Shown piece after piece: positions 34,656-44,050 of a stretch of DNA of 64,000 nucleotides. A model generated the notes under the pieces. The model was not told the origin of the DNA. It did not search any database and worked only from the letters and a program-made list of their open reading frames with translations. Numbering within the stretch: the first letter of the stretch is position 1; the number at the start of each line of letters is the position of its first letter. Source of the DNA: Syntrophus sp963665935 (lineage in GTDB: Bacteria > Desulfobacterota > Syntrophia > Syntrophales > Syntrophaceae). Location of the stretch: the NCBI GenBank assembly GCA_963665935.1, contig OY762510.1, positions 3,844,001-3,908,000 of the forward strand. Reading direction: 5' to 3'. The position numbers and the translations under genes were made by a program.

Positions 34656-35726
34656 TTAAGGAGTTGGCCCCGCTTCCGTTTCGCCCACCCATTCTTCAAA
34701 AAGCCTGTAGGTGACCGAAAGCACCACTGGACCGATAAAAAGCCCGACGATGCCGAAGGAGGCGAGGCCGCCGATAACGCCGGCAAAGATCAGGAGCAGC
34801 GGTAGATCGGCGCCCTTCTTGATGAGAATCGGGCGGATGAGATTGTCAAGCGTGCTGGCCAATACCGTAAAAACGAGTAAAACCGTCCCCCAGACGGTAG
34901 AATCGCTCCAGTAAAGCCAGATCACCGAAGGAACCAGGACGGGACTCGGGCCGAGCTGGGCAATGCAGAGCATGAACATGACCGCCGTCAACACCGCAGC
35001 AGCCGGCACTCCGCAGACAGCCAGTCCGATGCCGCCCAGGAGCGACTGCACCAGGGCCGTCCCGACCACACCAAGAGCAACGCCCCTGACCGTTTTTGCC
35101 GCCAGCAGGACGGCTTCCTCTCCGCGATTTCCCCCCAGCCGATACGCAAAACGGACAACAGCCGTCGAGGCCTTCTCTCCACTGGCGTAGAGAATCGCGG
35201 CGATGATCACCGTGAGGAGAAACTGCAGTGCGATGATCCCGATACTTCCCGCCTGGGACAGGAACCATGACAAGAGTTTTCCTGCATAGGGCGCCAGGCG
35301 TGCCGATACCCCCTCCGGTCCCGTTCTGGCGCTCTCCCAGGCAGCGGCCAGTTTCGGCCCTGCGATGGGAATCCCGGACAGCCAGCCGGGCAGGGCTGGC
35401 AGCGCCTGCTGCGAGAGGGACTTTACCCCGGCAGCGATGCTGTCCGCATTATCGATAATGGCCATGATGGCCAGAGTGCAGGGGAGGATGAAGAGGATCA
35501 GCATCGCAACCGTCATGGCGGCAACGGCAAGGCCCCGCTTGTTCCACAGCCATGCCTCCACTTTCAACATGAACGGCCAGGTGGCCAATACGATCATGAC
35601 CGCCCAGATGAGCGACAGCAGGAATGGCCTCAGAATCCAGAAGCAGGCGACAATCAGGATTACGATCCAGAGAATCTGCAGTACGACACGGGTCAGATCC
35701 GAGGTTGAGGGTCTATACAGGGTCAT
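34656..35726 (-). CDS. AI-2E-family (YdiK/TqsA-like) membrane protein
   Basis: 356 residues with seven or eight hydrophobic segments: two at the N-terminus (ILWIVILIVACFWILRPFLLSLIWAVMIVLATW), one near 70-95, one near 160, and a C-terminal cluster that includes VIGGLASFGIVGLFIGPVVL, the conserved end of the family. Members export or exchange small solutes (TqsA affects AI-2) and some act as Na/H antiporters; the specific cargo is unknown. It starts downstream of recD2 on the same strand but in reverse order, 9 bases away, so it may be co-transcribed. Confidence 0.85.
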   Translation of the reverse strand: MTLYRPSTSDLTRVVLQILWIVILIVACFWILRPFLLSLIWAVMIVLATWPFMLKVEAWLWNKRGLAVAAMTVAMLILFILPCTLAIMAIIDNADSIAAGVKSLSQQALPALPGWLSGIPIAGPKLAAAWESARTGPEGVSARLAPYAGKLLSWFLSQAGSIGIIALQFLLTVIIAAILYASGEKASTAVVRFAYRLGGNRGEEAVLLAAKTVRGVALGVVGTALVQSLLGGIGLAVCGVPAAAVLTAVMFMLCIAQLGPSPVLVPSVIWLYWSDSTVWGTVLLVFTVLASTLDNLIRPILIKKGADLPLLLIFAGVIGGLASFGIVGLFIGPVVLSVTYRLFEEWVGETEAGPTP

Positions 35727-36101
35727 TTTGGCCTCTTTTCTCCCAGCAGAAGCTTGCTATGTGCTGGCGATGCAATTGTTTCGCTGTTTCCAGTCTCTGC
35801 ACTTTATATCATGGATTCCGCTGCTTTTGGTCTTCTATTTTTCGGATTATGGAATGCTTTGCAGCCTGTCGGCATTTTGCTTGAGGTTGGATAAGGCCGG
35901 GAAGATAACTGACTGGGGAAAAGTTGGCGTACTCCTGCGTCCAAAGGAATCGGAGCCCGTTCATCCGGAAGAAAAATCTGATACGCGACATTTTCCGGCC
36001 CGACCAACAACCGGGCCGGAAAATGAAAACGATATTTCTTTAACGATCGGGTCAGGCCGCCAGGTCGTTTCTCATCGATGGCCTGAATATCGAATCGATT
36101 G
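35727..36101. other. Intergenic region with terminator hairpin
   Basis: About 375 bases with no credible gene. It contains a strong hairpin, described separately (35990-36024). The remaining sequence upstream of the AI-2E-family gene is expected to hold its promoter; no clear -35/-10 pair was found. Confidence 0.35.
35990..36024 (-). terminator. Terminator hairpin after the envelope operon
   Basis: ATTTTCCGGCCCG (35990-36002) and CGGGCCGGAAAAT (36012-36024) form a perfect 13-bp stem with a 9-base loop. It is 78 bases downstream of the last minus-strand gene of the DUF3300/DUF2950 group. The outer A-T pairs of the stem supply the U-run on the transcript, so it could work in both directions. 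Confidence 0.6.
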
Positions 36102-36683
36102 CTACTCAGGGCGACTGACGGAAATGGCCTCCGCTTCGGTGAAGGTGATCAGCAATTCATCGCCCAGTTTGACTTTCTCCAGATTTTCCCGTTCCTGGAC
36201 TTTCACCTTGACCGTCTTGCCGTTCGGCCCCATCAGGGATATCGTTCCCGCTTCCTTATCGAGAGCTTTCACGACAGCCGTTATCGAGCTCTGCCGGGTG
36301 ATCATTCCCCCGGGCATCTCACCGGGTTTCGCCCTGACGATCGTCATTGCCCCCCCTGCCCCTGCCGGCATACCGGGTTTGATCACTTCCACGGCGACGG
36401 ACTCCAGGAATTTAATCGTGACAATGTCCCCTGCCTTGACCTGGGGCAGGTTCACGGCATCTTTGCCAACCTTGAAATCACGAACATCTCCGGCCGCGTC
36501 CTTGAGCGTGACGATGCGTTTTTCCAGGTCAACGGCCACGACCTGGGCTTTCAAAACAGCCACTTCTCCCCTGATGATCCCGGAACCCTCCGTTGATCCC
36601 TCCGTCCCGTTGGTGTGGGCACACCCCATCACCATAAGGACCGCCCACAATAAAACCAGTACTGAAATCAAACCTTTCTTCAT
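36102..36683 (-). CDS. Small lipoprotein with duplicated beta-barrel-like segments
   Basis: 193 residues from the ATG at 36683, chosen for AGGAGACTGG upstream and because the signal peptide then starts MKKGLISVLVLLWAVLMVMGC, with a lipobox at VMGC. The mature part shows two related beta-rich halves (AQVVAVDLEKRIVTLKDAAGDVRDFKV and AVVKALDKEAGTISLMGPNGKTVKVKV), which look like a duplicated small beta-barrel. It is last of the operon with DUF2950, DUF3300 and the SphA-like gene (83 bases from DUF2950). Function unknown. Confidence 0.75.
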   Translation of the reverse strand: MKKGLISVLVLLWAVLMVMGCAHTNGTEGSTEGSGIIRGEVAVLKAQVVAVDLEKRIVTLKDAAGDVRDFKVGKDAVNLPQVKAGDIVTIKFLESVAVEVIKPGMPAGAGGAMTIVRAKPGEMPGGMITRQSSITAVVKALDKEAGTISLMGPNGKTVKVKVQERENLEKVKLGDELLITFTEAEAISVSRPE

Positions 36684-36766
36684 CCTTTTTCCAGTCTCCT
36701 TTCTTTCTAAAATATTGACCCGAAATTTCCAGATCAGTTTGAGTGCAATCACGATTAGCTTCAACT

Positions 36767-37750
36767 TTAAGGATGATGCATGAATTCCCCTTTTGCCCCT
36801 TCGACCTTACGCCATGTCCCATCCGGGTCGTACGTCCGAATGGCTGCTGCCGCTTCCGCCGTGTTCTTCCCGAGATCCTTCTGATAAACGGCCCCCTGCT
36901 GATTCACGATAAAGGTCATGATTCCCGAAGATCCATACTTTGCCGGGTGGGCAATCAGGCCGAACCCGAGGATCATGTTCCCCTTGACCACATAGTCGTA
37001 AGCTCCCCCAGGTGCGTTTTCCCCCTGAGCCGTAAGAATCCGGAAATAGTATCCCTGAAAAGGAACAGGGGTGGCTGCGCTTCCCGAATATCCTTCCCGG
37101 GCGGCCATCGCCGCCAAAGGCCCCAGGGGACTCCCCTCTTCTCCCGCCTTAACGGGCCAGTACAGACCGTCTTTTTTCCCGGGGCTGCTCAAAAGTTTCT
37201 GCGCATAGGCGTGAACCCCACTGCCCATCCAATCTGTGGCGGCATACTCGCGCTGTGCCACGACATAGGCTTCCACGGTTTCAAGAATGCGCAATTCGTT
37301 TCTGCCGATGCGGCGGTTGAGGAGTTCTTCCCTGCCCTCCTCGAAATCAAAGGCCCAGGCCTTTCCCTTTTTTACAACGGGAATGGGAAAAGGCCAGTCG
37401 TCCTTTCCCACATGGAGTACGACCCGGTTACGTCCTTTCTTTTCCAGAAAGTTCCTGGCCTCATAGGCGTTCAGAAAGGCCTCCTTATCGGCCCGGTCGA
37501 GCACCGGGTCGCCCGAGGAGAGTTGAGAGACCGACTGCGGCCCGAAAAGTGCGGACAAGGCCTGTTGATCACCGGCTTTCAGGGCCTCGACAAAGGCCTT
37601 GACCACTTTCTCGGGAGAGGAAAAGGTTTTCACGTTCCGATCCGGCTGAGCGGACAAAGCGTTGGAAGTCAGGAAGACCACACCAGAAATCAGCAGGCAA
37701 CCAATCAGAGACAGGAAAATTTTCTTTCGATCCATCATTCGTAATGCCAT
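36767..37750 (-). CDS. DUF2950 exported protein
   Basis: 327 residues from the ATG at 37750, which has GAGGAGGTGC upstream; a longer frame would overlap the DUF3300 gene. A signal peptide (KKIFLSLIGCLLISGVVFLTSNALSA) precedes the mature domain. Family segments are FSSPEKVVKAFVEALKAGD, GVHAYAQKLLSSPGKKDGLYWP and PFQGYYFRILTAQGENAPGGAYDYV. DUF2950 proteins are periplasmic and of unknown function, and are almost always found beside DUF3300, as here (11 bases apart). The pairing supports a shared job in the envelope. Confidence 0.85.
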   Translation of the reverse strand: MALRMMDRKKIFLSLIGCLLISGVVFLTSNALSAQPDRNVKTFSSPEKVVKAFVEALKAGDQQALSALFGPQSVSQLSSGDPVLDRADKEAFLNAYEARNFLEKKGRNRVVLHVGKDDWPFPIPVVKKGKAWAFDFEEGREELLNRRIGRNELRILETVEAYVVAQREYAATDWMGSGVHAYAQKLLSSPGKKDGLYWPVKAGEEGSPLGPLAAMAAREGYSGSAATPVPFQGYYFRILTAQGENAPGGAYDYVVKGNMILGFGLIAHPAKYGSSGIMTFIVNQQGAVYQKDLGKNTAEAAAAIRTYDPDGTWRKVEGAKGEFMHHP

Positions 37751-37761
37751 CGTGCACCTCC

Positions 37762-39075
37762 TCACCTTCGGAATCCCCGGCCACCGCCACCCCGGCTCAT
37801 CCAACCGCGGTCGCTTGCGTTCCGCTCAAATGTCCCGTTGCCTGCACCGCTGAAGACGCTTTCCCTTCCTGAACCGCCGGCTTCCCTTCCTCCGGCCCTA
37901 TTGATGCTTGACATCGGACTTCCTCCACTTCCGGGGGCCGCCGCTTCATAACCACGTGCTGAACTGCGGCTCTGGCTGGGCATTCCCGTCTGCTGGCCGT
38001 ACCGCTGGGCTGTGGCACTGTCGCGGTAAGCAACACCCTGCCGGTGATCGGGATCGTGCTGCCAGGTCCCTTTTCCGGCTGAGTTGACCTGCCCTCTGCT
38101 CTGATATTGCTGTGCATATTTTGTGCGGTTGATATTCGAGTTGATGTTGGCATTCCGATTGACGTCGACGTCCACGTTGCCTTTCTGCCAGTCGGAATGA
38201 CCCCAGGCATAACCCCATGCCGAACCCTTGGGGACACCGGATGTATAGGAAACGGGCGCATGTCCTGAAGGCGGCCCTGGCGCCGGCGTGGGATGGGGAG
38301 CCGGGGCAGGTCCAGGTGCTGGAGATGGACCAGGGGCCGGACCTGCATGATGGTCGGGGGGCGGTTTGGGGGGTTGAGGCCCAGGAGGTCCCGGAGGACC
38401 CGGTGGGGGCGGAGGGGGCGGGGGCGGAGGGGGCGGGGGCGGAGGAGGCGGCGGGTAAGGCGGAGGAAAGGCATAGGGCGGAAATGCCGGATACCACCAT
38501 ACACCGAAGACAACCACCGGATTATAGGCCGGCACATAAACGACCTGGGGATTCGCGGACTCAATGATGATGGTCTGTGTTGCCGGATCTGAAACCACCT
38601 TCTGCTCTTTCGTCGACTTCAGATTCCCTTGGGCATAAGCCTTTGCCCGCAGCCTCTGGACGGTGTCCATGACGTCCTTCCTCTGCGCCAGAAAGGCATC
38701 CCCCAACTTCTGCGTCCAGTCAATCTGGTCACTCATCATCTGCAGAATCGAGGGGAAATTCACCAGCGACTTGACACTGGGATCCCAACTCTGCTTTTCA
38801 AGCGCCACCGTTAACGCATTGCCCTTCAAATCCTTATTCTGCTTCGTCCAGTTGGAAGCCTTCACGACTTCCAATGGATACGTGGAGGCCATGAGAATCT
38901 GGGTCAGGAGAGAATCCGGATAAAGCGCCACAGGGGCGAGAAGCGAATCCAGCTGCTCCTGGGAAAACGCCTTCGGTGACGCCCCCTGGGCGGCAGTCGC
39001 CGTTATTCCACCCGACAGGAGCAGGATCATCACAATCCAGCTAAACCGTTTCCAAAAAATTGTTCGCATCTTCAT
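37762..39075 (-). CDS. DUF3300 exported protein with polyproline tract
   Basis: 437 residues. A signal peptide precedes the DUF3300 core (about 36-190): LLAPVALYPDSLLTQILMASTYPLEVV, then VVYVPAYNPVVVFGVWWYP. A low-complexity tract of some 18 prolines follows at about 211-228, then Gly/Pro/His-rich stretches (PGPSPAPGPAPAPHP). The C-terminal part is Ser/Gly/Arg-rich, ending WMSRGGGGRGFRR. The tract may span the cell wall or bind partners; ribosomes would need EF-P to translate it. Function unknown. It is the second gene of the four-gene operon, 35 bases after the SphA-like gene. Confidence 0.85.
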   Translation of the reverse strand: MKMRTIFWKRFSWIVMILLLSGGITATAAQGASPKAFSQEQLDSLLAPVALYPDSLLTQILMASTYPLEVVKASNWTKQNKDLKGNALTVALEKQSWDPSVKSLVNFPSILQMMSDQIDWTQKLGDAFLAQRKDVMDTVQRLRAKAYAQGNLKSTKEQKVVSDPATQTIIIESANPQVVYVPAYNPVVVFGVWWYPAFPPYAFPPPYPPPPPPPPPPPPPPPPPPGPPGPPGPQPPKPPPDHHAGPAPGPSPAPGPAPAPHPTPAPGPPSGHAPVSYTSGVPKGSAWGYAWGHSDWQKGNVDVDVNRNANINSNINRTKYAQQYQSRGQVNSAGKGTWQHDPDHRQGVAYRDSATAQRYGQQTGMPSQSRSSARGYEAAAPGSGGSPMSSINRAGGREAGGSGRESVFSGAGNGTFERNASDRGWMSRGGGGRGFRR

Positions 39076-39110
39076 GAGTCCCTCTCTTTACAAAAAACGA
39101 TCGCCCTTCC

Positions 39111-40085
39111 CTAAAACTGGACGGCCAGTTTGAACCAGAAGTTATCTCCTTCCGTGCGCCTTTTCACATCCATTTCCGGAAGCCATTTAACCTCCGCCAC
39201 GATGGCTTTCTCCCAGAGCTTTGTCGCATAGGAAAGCACCGGACCGATTCCGGCCGTGCGGCCCTTGAAATCCCCCAGGATGGCACCGGAACCACTGTCC
39301 CCGCTGATCTGCTGGTAGTAGAATCCATTCGCCCCCAGACCGACGAGGCCCCCCAAGATGGGCAGATGTTCGGCGACCGTGACATCGAGATGAAACTGGT
39401 CTCCGGTCCTGTAGTTGGTGTCGGGATTCTCGCCGTTGAAATCTACACCGGCATAGGCGCTAATTTCAAGGCCTGTTTTGGAACTCAGATAACTTAGCGA
39501 TACAGAAGGTTCAAAGGTCCAGTAGTTCTTGCCTGCATTGGCCAGATCATCCTTGTCGTATTCGCCGGTGGGGACATAGACGCCCAGACGGACGTCATAT
39601 TTCAAATCGCCGCCCAAGGCGGTCCAGCCGAGCATAACGGGGAAGACCGTGATGTCGCCGAAGCCGTTGGCCGTGTCGCGCCTTTTTTTGGAGAAAGTCT
39701 GTCCCCCGGGTCCCCTTAACCGGACATGTCCTTCCACTTTGGTCCAAAAATAGGGAACGGACACTCCGAAGACATAATACCCCCCCGGCAGTTTCCAATC
39801 CGGTTGATAGAGCACCACCAGCGTTTCCGAGTAAACCGTGGCGTCCAGGCCGGCTGTAAGCCCCGCACCGAGAGGAAACTTTTTGTGGACATCGGCACTG
39901 CCGTCATAATAACCTAAAACATTGGCAACTGCAAAGCCGGTCTTTCCCGGAAGGGCATCAATAAATGAAGCCGTCAAACCCGGCACATAGTGACCGGTGC
40001 CGCCTTCTTCGGCGCGGGACGAAAGGGGCTCCAAGATGGCCATGGCCAGAAGGATGCCCAGGATGATAAGCTTTTTTGTTGTCAT
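39111..40085 (-). CDS. SphA/phenol-degradation-type outer-membrane channel protein
   Basis: 324 residues with a Sec signal peptide (LIILGILLAMAILEPLSSRA) and a beta-strand pattern of alternating hydrophobic residues typical of the MetA/SphA-like transporter family. Segments include GGTGHYVPGLTASFIDALPGKTG, GFGDITVFPVMLGW, LGVYVPTGEYD and the aromatic C-terminus FWFKLAVQF suited to outer-membrane insertion. It is first in the DUF3300 operon and starts with a strong AGGAGG. It may import hydrophobic compounds; the ligand is unknown. Confidence 0.8.
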   Translation of the reverse strand: MTTKKLIILGILLAMAILEPLSSRAEEGGTGHYVPGLTASFIDALPGKTGFAVANVLGYYDGSADVHKKFPLGAGLTAGLDATVYSETLVVLYQPDWKLPGGYYVFGVSVPYFWTKVEGHVRLRGPGGQTFSKKRRDTANGFGDITVFPVMLGWTALGGDLKYDVRLGVYVPTGEYDKDDLANAGKNYWTFEPSVSLSYLSSKTGLEISAYAGVDFNGENPDTNYRTGDQFHLDVTVAEHLPILGGLVGLGANGFYYQQISGDSGSGAILGDFKGRTAGIGPVLSYATKLWEKAIVAEVKWLPEMDVKRRTEGDNFWFKLAVQF

Positions 40086-40182
40086 GATAACCTCCTGAAG
40101 GAATTTGTTTCATTTTCTGATTCAATGAGTCGCTGAACGGTTTCTATCAGCAGGGGAGTCCATGGTATTTTTGCCCGGGATC

Positions 40183-41487
40183 TCAAGGTTTCGTTGTCTC
40201 CTTCGCCTTTTCCTTCAACTGGATCACCAGCGGCCCCTTTACCGCCTCCATCACGAATGAGGCAGGCAGTCCGTTTTCCAGCAATGTGCTCATGGCCTTC
40301 AAGTACTTCCGGATGGAAAGAAAAAACTTCCTGTATCCCGCACAGAGATAGGCAAGCCCCGGTTCACCATCATAGGTCTGTGTAAAGCGATGCTTCGGAC
40401 ATCCCCCCCGGCAGGCGGCCAGGACCTCGCAGTCCCCGCACAGGCGGGGCAATGCTGTTTCTTTAGTGGCCCCGAATCCTGAATTCAGGGATTTCCCGAC
40501 CAGCTGCAACAGGGAATCCGATAAAATGTTCCCAAGCCTGTACTCCGGATAGACACAGTGGTCACAGGCATAGACATCCCCGTTGTGCTCCAGGACGACC
40601 GAGCGGCCGCACTGCTCCCCATGGATGCAGACCGGGCAGGGATTGCCGATCCAGGCATTGAGTGCCCACTCGAAGTTCATGACGAAGACCTTGCCCACAT
40701 CCTGACGGACCCATTCCTCGTAGATGGCAAGAAGAAAATTCCCGTAATCCTCCGGAACGACGGTCCAGGGTGTAACCTCTACATTAGGATTGATATTGTC
40801 GAGGGATGCGGGACCGGCGAGGCGCAGGCCAAGCTGACGCGATCGCGCATCGGGCATTCTCTCAACGACCGGGGTAAACTGGACAAATTCGACCCCTTCG
40901 TTTTTCAGGAAGCAATACACTTCGAGGGGCCGTTTTGCCGTCTCCCTGGCGACGCAGGCCATCACGTTGTATTCCACCCCATGCTTCTGCAGCAGCTTCA
41001 GACCACCCATGGCAGCATCGAAACTGCCGTTGCCCTTCCGGTCGCGTCGATAGCGGTCGTGAATCTCTTTCGGGCCGTCAAGGCTGATCCCCACCATGAA
41101 ATTGTGCTGTTTCAGAAATGCGCACCACTCGTCCGTAAGGAGGGTCCCATTGGTCTGGAGCGAATTGGCGATCCTTTTTCGACCGGCAAAAGGCCTTTGC
41201 AGCTCGATCACTCTCTTAAAAAAATCGACGCCCAGAAGCGTTGGCTCGCCTCCCTGCCAGACGAACGCCACTTCCGGAGCGGGCTGGTTTTCGATATAGT
41301 TTGAAATAAAGGCGGACAGAACTTCTTCGGACATCCGATAGTTTTCTCCTGTCCGGAACAACGCCTGCTTTTCCAGGTAAAAGCAGTACTCACAGCCGAG
41401 GTTGCATACCGGCCCGATGGGCTTTGCCACAACATGGATACCCTGTGGTTTCCCGGCGCCGTCTTTCTGTCCGTTGTTTCTTTTCAT
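40183..41487 (-). CDS. Anaerobic sulfatase-maturating radical-SAM enzyme (anSME)
   Basis: 434 residues from the ATG at 41487; an earlier in-frame start would run into the sulfatase stop. The radical-SAM motif CNLGCEYC has Cys 28, 32 and 35, preceded by HVVAKPIGPV as in anSME proteins. Two C-terminal SPASM iron-sulfur sites are marked by CIHGEQCGRS, CDHCVYP and CGDCEVLAACRGGCPKHR. It oxidises an active-site Ser or Cys of sulfatases to formylglycine without oxygen. It lies 91 bases after a Ser-type arylsulfatase gene, its obvious substrate. Confidence 0.94.
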   Translation of the reverse strand: MKRNNGQKDGAGKPQGIHVVAKPIGPVCNLGCEYCFYLEKQALFRTGENYRMSEEVLSAFISNYIENQPAPEVAFVWQGGEPTLLGVDFFKRVIELQRPFAGRKRIANSLQTNGTLLTDEWCAFLKQHNFMVGISLDGPKEIHDRYRRDRKGNGSFDAAMGGLKLLQKHGVEYNVMACVARETAKRPLEVYCFLKNEGVEFVQFTPVVERMPDARSRQLGLRLAGPASLDNINPNVEVTPWTVVPEDYGNFLLAIYEEWVRQDVGKVFVMNFEWALNAWIGNPCPVCIHGEQCGRSVVLEHNGDVYACDHCVYPEYRLGNILSDSLLQLVGKSLNSGFGATKETALPRLCGDCEVLAACRGGCPKHRFTQTYDGEPGLAYLCAGYRKFFLSIRKYLKAMSTLLENGLPASFVMEAVKGPLVIQLKEKAKETTKP

Positions 41488-41578
41488 ATTTCCAATTGAC
41501 TGCCTTCTTTTTCCCCCGACCCCTTTTACTGCCGGGGAAGGGGGAAAATTTTCAAAGAGAGAGAAAAGACGAGCGCTC

Positions 41579-44017
41579 CTATTCCATTGCACGTCTTGCC
41601 TTTTGCCCCATTTCATTCAGTTTCCGCTGATCGACGGCACCAAGCTTCGCCACGCCGAGATTGATTACGACTTTTTCGAGCTTGCCCGTAAATTTAAAGG
41701 GCACATCATAATCCAGGTTCACGGGGGTTCCCGTATCTTCACCCACATCAAATGTTTCATCAAAGGACATGCGAAGAGGCATGGTCCTGTCTATTCGGCC
41801 TCGTGCCACCTGCCTGCCGTCTACCGTGATTGTTCCGATGCCTCCTTTTCCCAGGCCGCCACCGTCATACTTGAAGTCTAAGACAACGGTGTGTCTGCCG
41901 GGCCTCAGGGGCTCCCTGGCCGTGATGCTGTAGTGGACGACATTGGCCACGTTGTAATGAAAGATCGGCTTGCCGTTCTCGAACATCAGCGCATAACCGC
42001 CGGACAGACCGCCCTGCGTCACCACCGTTCCCTGTTCGTTGCCCTTGGGAAGGACCACATCGGCGGAAATGCGGAAGGACTTGTTCTTGATGTCCGGCGC
42101 CGCGCCCTCAGGGATGCGCTTCACCGTTCCATAGTAGATAAATTCTGGGCGTCCGCGCGAAAGACTGGGGCGGGTGCTGGGATCTATCCGCTCCGATCCG
42201 CTGTCGTCGAGGGGCAACACGTTGTATTTGGCTGCCTCGGCATAGAACAGCAGCTGGAGTTCATGGAGCTTGTCCGGATGCTTGTCCGCGACATTGACGG
42301 CCTCGCTGAAGTCATCAGCGACGTGATAAAGCTCCCATTTGTATCCGTTGATCACATCGACGTGAACAATCTTGGTCTGGTCTACCCACACTCCCCCGTA
42401 GGGAGGCGTGGTGCAAGCCACCCAGCCGTCGTGATAGATGGCGCGATTGCCGAAGACCTCGAAATACTGGGTGTGACGGGTAGAGGGGGCGTCGGGATGG
42501 TCAAAGGTGTAGGCCATGCTCACACCCTCGATGGGCTTCTGGGCCACACCATTGACGGACACGGGCTGCGGCTGGCCCGTTACCTCAAGAATGGTCGGTA
42601 CGATGTCGATCACGTGGTGCCATTGCGCCCGGATGCCGCCGGCGTCCTTGATGTGGGTCGGCCAGGAGATGACCATCCCGTTGGCCGTGCCGCCGTAATG
42701 CGAGGGCATCGCTTTGACCCATTGGAACGGGGCATCCATGGCGTGCGCCCAACCAACCGGATAGTGGTTGTGCGTCTTCCATGTGCCCAGGTCTTCCCTG
42801 TGCTTCAGAACGTCCCGGTAGTCTTCCATGATCATGTTCATCATGGCCATTTCGTTGAGCGAACCCTGGAGCATGCCCTCACCGCTGGCGCCGTTGTCGC
42901 CGCAGATATAGATGACCAGCGTGTTGTCCATCTCGCCCATTTGTTCAATCGCGTCGAGGACCCGGCCGGCGTTGTAGTCGGTCTGCGAAAGATAGCCGGC
43001 ATAAACTTCCATCATATAGGCGTAAAGCTTCTTCTGCTCGGCATTGAGCGAATCCCAGGCCGGTATGCCTTGGCTCCGTTCTGTCAGCTTTGTGTTCGCC
43101 GGTACGATGCCCAGCTTTTTCTGCCGGGCCAGGGTTTCCTCGCGCACCTTGTCCCAGCCCTGATCGAATTTCCCTTTGTATCTCGCGATCCATTCCTTTT
43201 TCGGCTGATGCGGTGAGTGCGTGGCGCCCGGCGCATAATAGAGGAAGAACGGCTTATCGGGCGCTACCGCCTTCTGGTTGCGCACCCATTCGATGGCCTG
43301 GTCGGCAATGTCGTAATCGAAGTTGTAGTCCGGGTTGCCCAGGTAGGGCTCAATGGGCTTGGTCCCGTCAAAGACTGCCGGCCGCCACTGGCTGGTCTCG
43401 GCCCCGATGAACCCGTAGAACTTTTCAAAACCCAGACCGGTCGGCCAGAGATCGAAGGGCCCCGCCTGGCTGTTCTGCCAATCGGGAACGTTATGGTTCT
43501 TGCCGAACCACGCGGTGTTCCAGCCCTTCTGTCGAAGGGTCTCGGCGATTGTAGCGGTATCCTTCCCCATCAGGCTGTCATAGCCGGGGAAACCCGTGGC
43601 AAATTCCATGATGTTCCCCGTATGCACCGAATGGTGATTGCGCCCGGTGAGCAGTGCCGCACGAGTTGGTGAAGAGATCGACGTCGTGTGGAAATGCGTA
43701 TAGCGCAGGCCGTTCTTCGCCAGCCGGTCCAGCGTCGGCGTTTCGCACGGTCCGCCGAAGGTGCTCGATGCACCATAGCCGACATCGTCCAGCAGGATCA
43801 GAACGACATTGGGTGCGCCTCTTTGCGCCTGCACGGACTGCGGAAAATCAGGCTTCGATTCCTTTACACTCAGCCCGATCTGCCCCTTGAATGGGGCCGG
43901 CGGTATGGGTAGAACCTCCTGTGCGGCCGCAACGCCACCCAAGGGCGCCCCGGCCGTGGCAGCACACGCCGCACCCAGCACAAGACCGAATGTTTTCTGT
44001 ACACTTTTTCCTTTCAT
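41579..44017 (-). CDS. Ser-type arylsulfatase, exported
   Basis: 812 residues. It has a signal peptide and no twin-Arg, so Sec export of an unfolded chain fits cytoplasmic maturation. The sulfatase domain begins PNVVLILLDDVGYG, with metal ligands Asp77 and Asp78. The modification motif is SISSPTRAALLTGRNHH, with Ser115 in place of Cys, so it belongs to the Ser class handled only by anSME, encoded next door. A second metal site is ICGDNGASGEG. A C-terminal jelly-roll-like domain (about 650-812) may bind polysaccharide. It hydrolyses sulfate esters, probably aryl or glycan sulfates; substrate not determined. AAGGAGG precedes the start. Confidence 0.92.
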   Translation of the reverse strand: MKGKSVQKTFGLVLGAACAATAGAPLGGVAAAQEVLPIPPAPFKGQIGLSVKESKPDFPQSVQAQRGAPNVVLILLDDVGYGASSTFGGPCETPTLDRLAKNGLRYTHFHTTSISSPTRAALLTGRNHHSVHTGNIMEFATGFPGYDSLMGKDTATIAETLRQKGWNTAWFGKNHNVPDWQNSQAGPFDLWPTGLGFEKFYGFIGAETSQWRPAVFDGTKPIEPYLGNPDYNFDYDIADQAIEWVRNQKAVAPDKPFFLYYAPGATHSPHQPKKEWIARYKGKFDQGWDKVREETLARQKKLGIVPANTKLTERSQGIPAWDSLNAEQKKLYAYMMEVYAGYLSQTDYNAGRVLDAIEQMGEMDNTLVIYICGDNGASGEGMLQGSLNEMAMMNMIMEDYRDVLKHREDLGTWKTHNHYPVGWAHAMDAPFQWVKAMPSHYGGTANGMVISWPTHIKDAGGIRAQWHHVIDIVPTILEVTGQPQPVSVNGVAQKPIEGVSMAYTFDHPDAPSTRHTQYFEVFGNRAIYHDGWVACTTPPYGGVWVDQTKIVHVDVINGYKWELYHVADDFSEAVNVADKHPDKLHELQLLFYAEAAKYNVLPLDDSGSERIDPSTRPSLSRGRPEFIYYGTVKRIPEGAAPDIKNKSFRISADVVLPKGNEQGTVVTQGGLSGGYALMFENGKPIFHYNVANVVHYSITAREPLRPGRHTVVLDFKYDGGGLGKGGIGTITVDGRQVARGRIDRTMPLRMSFDETFDVGEDTGTPVNLDYDVPFKFTGKLEKVVINLGVAKLGAVDQRKLNEMGQKARRAME

Positions 44018-44050
44018 GATTTTTCCTCCTTACGATAGCACCCTGTACTG

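Noticed and set aside
38400..38460. CCG/GGC-rich run as a regulatory or satellite repeat.
   Set aside because: It simply encodes the polyproline tract of the DUF3300 protein.
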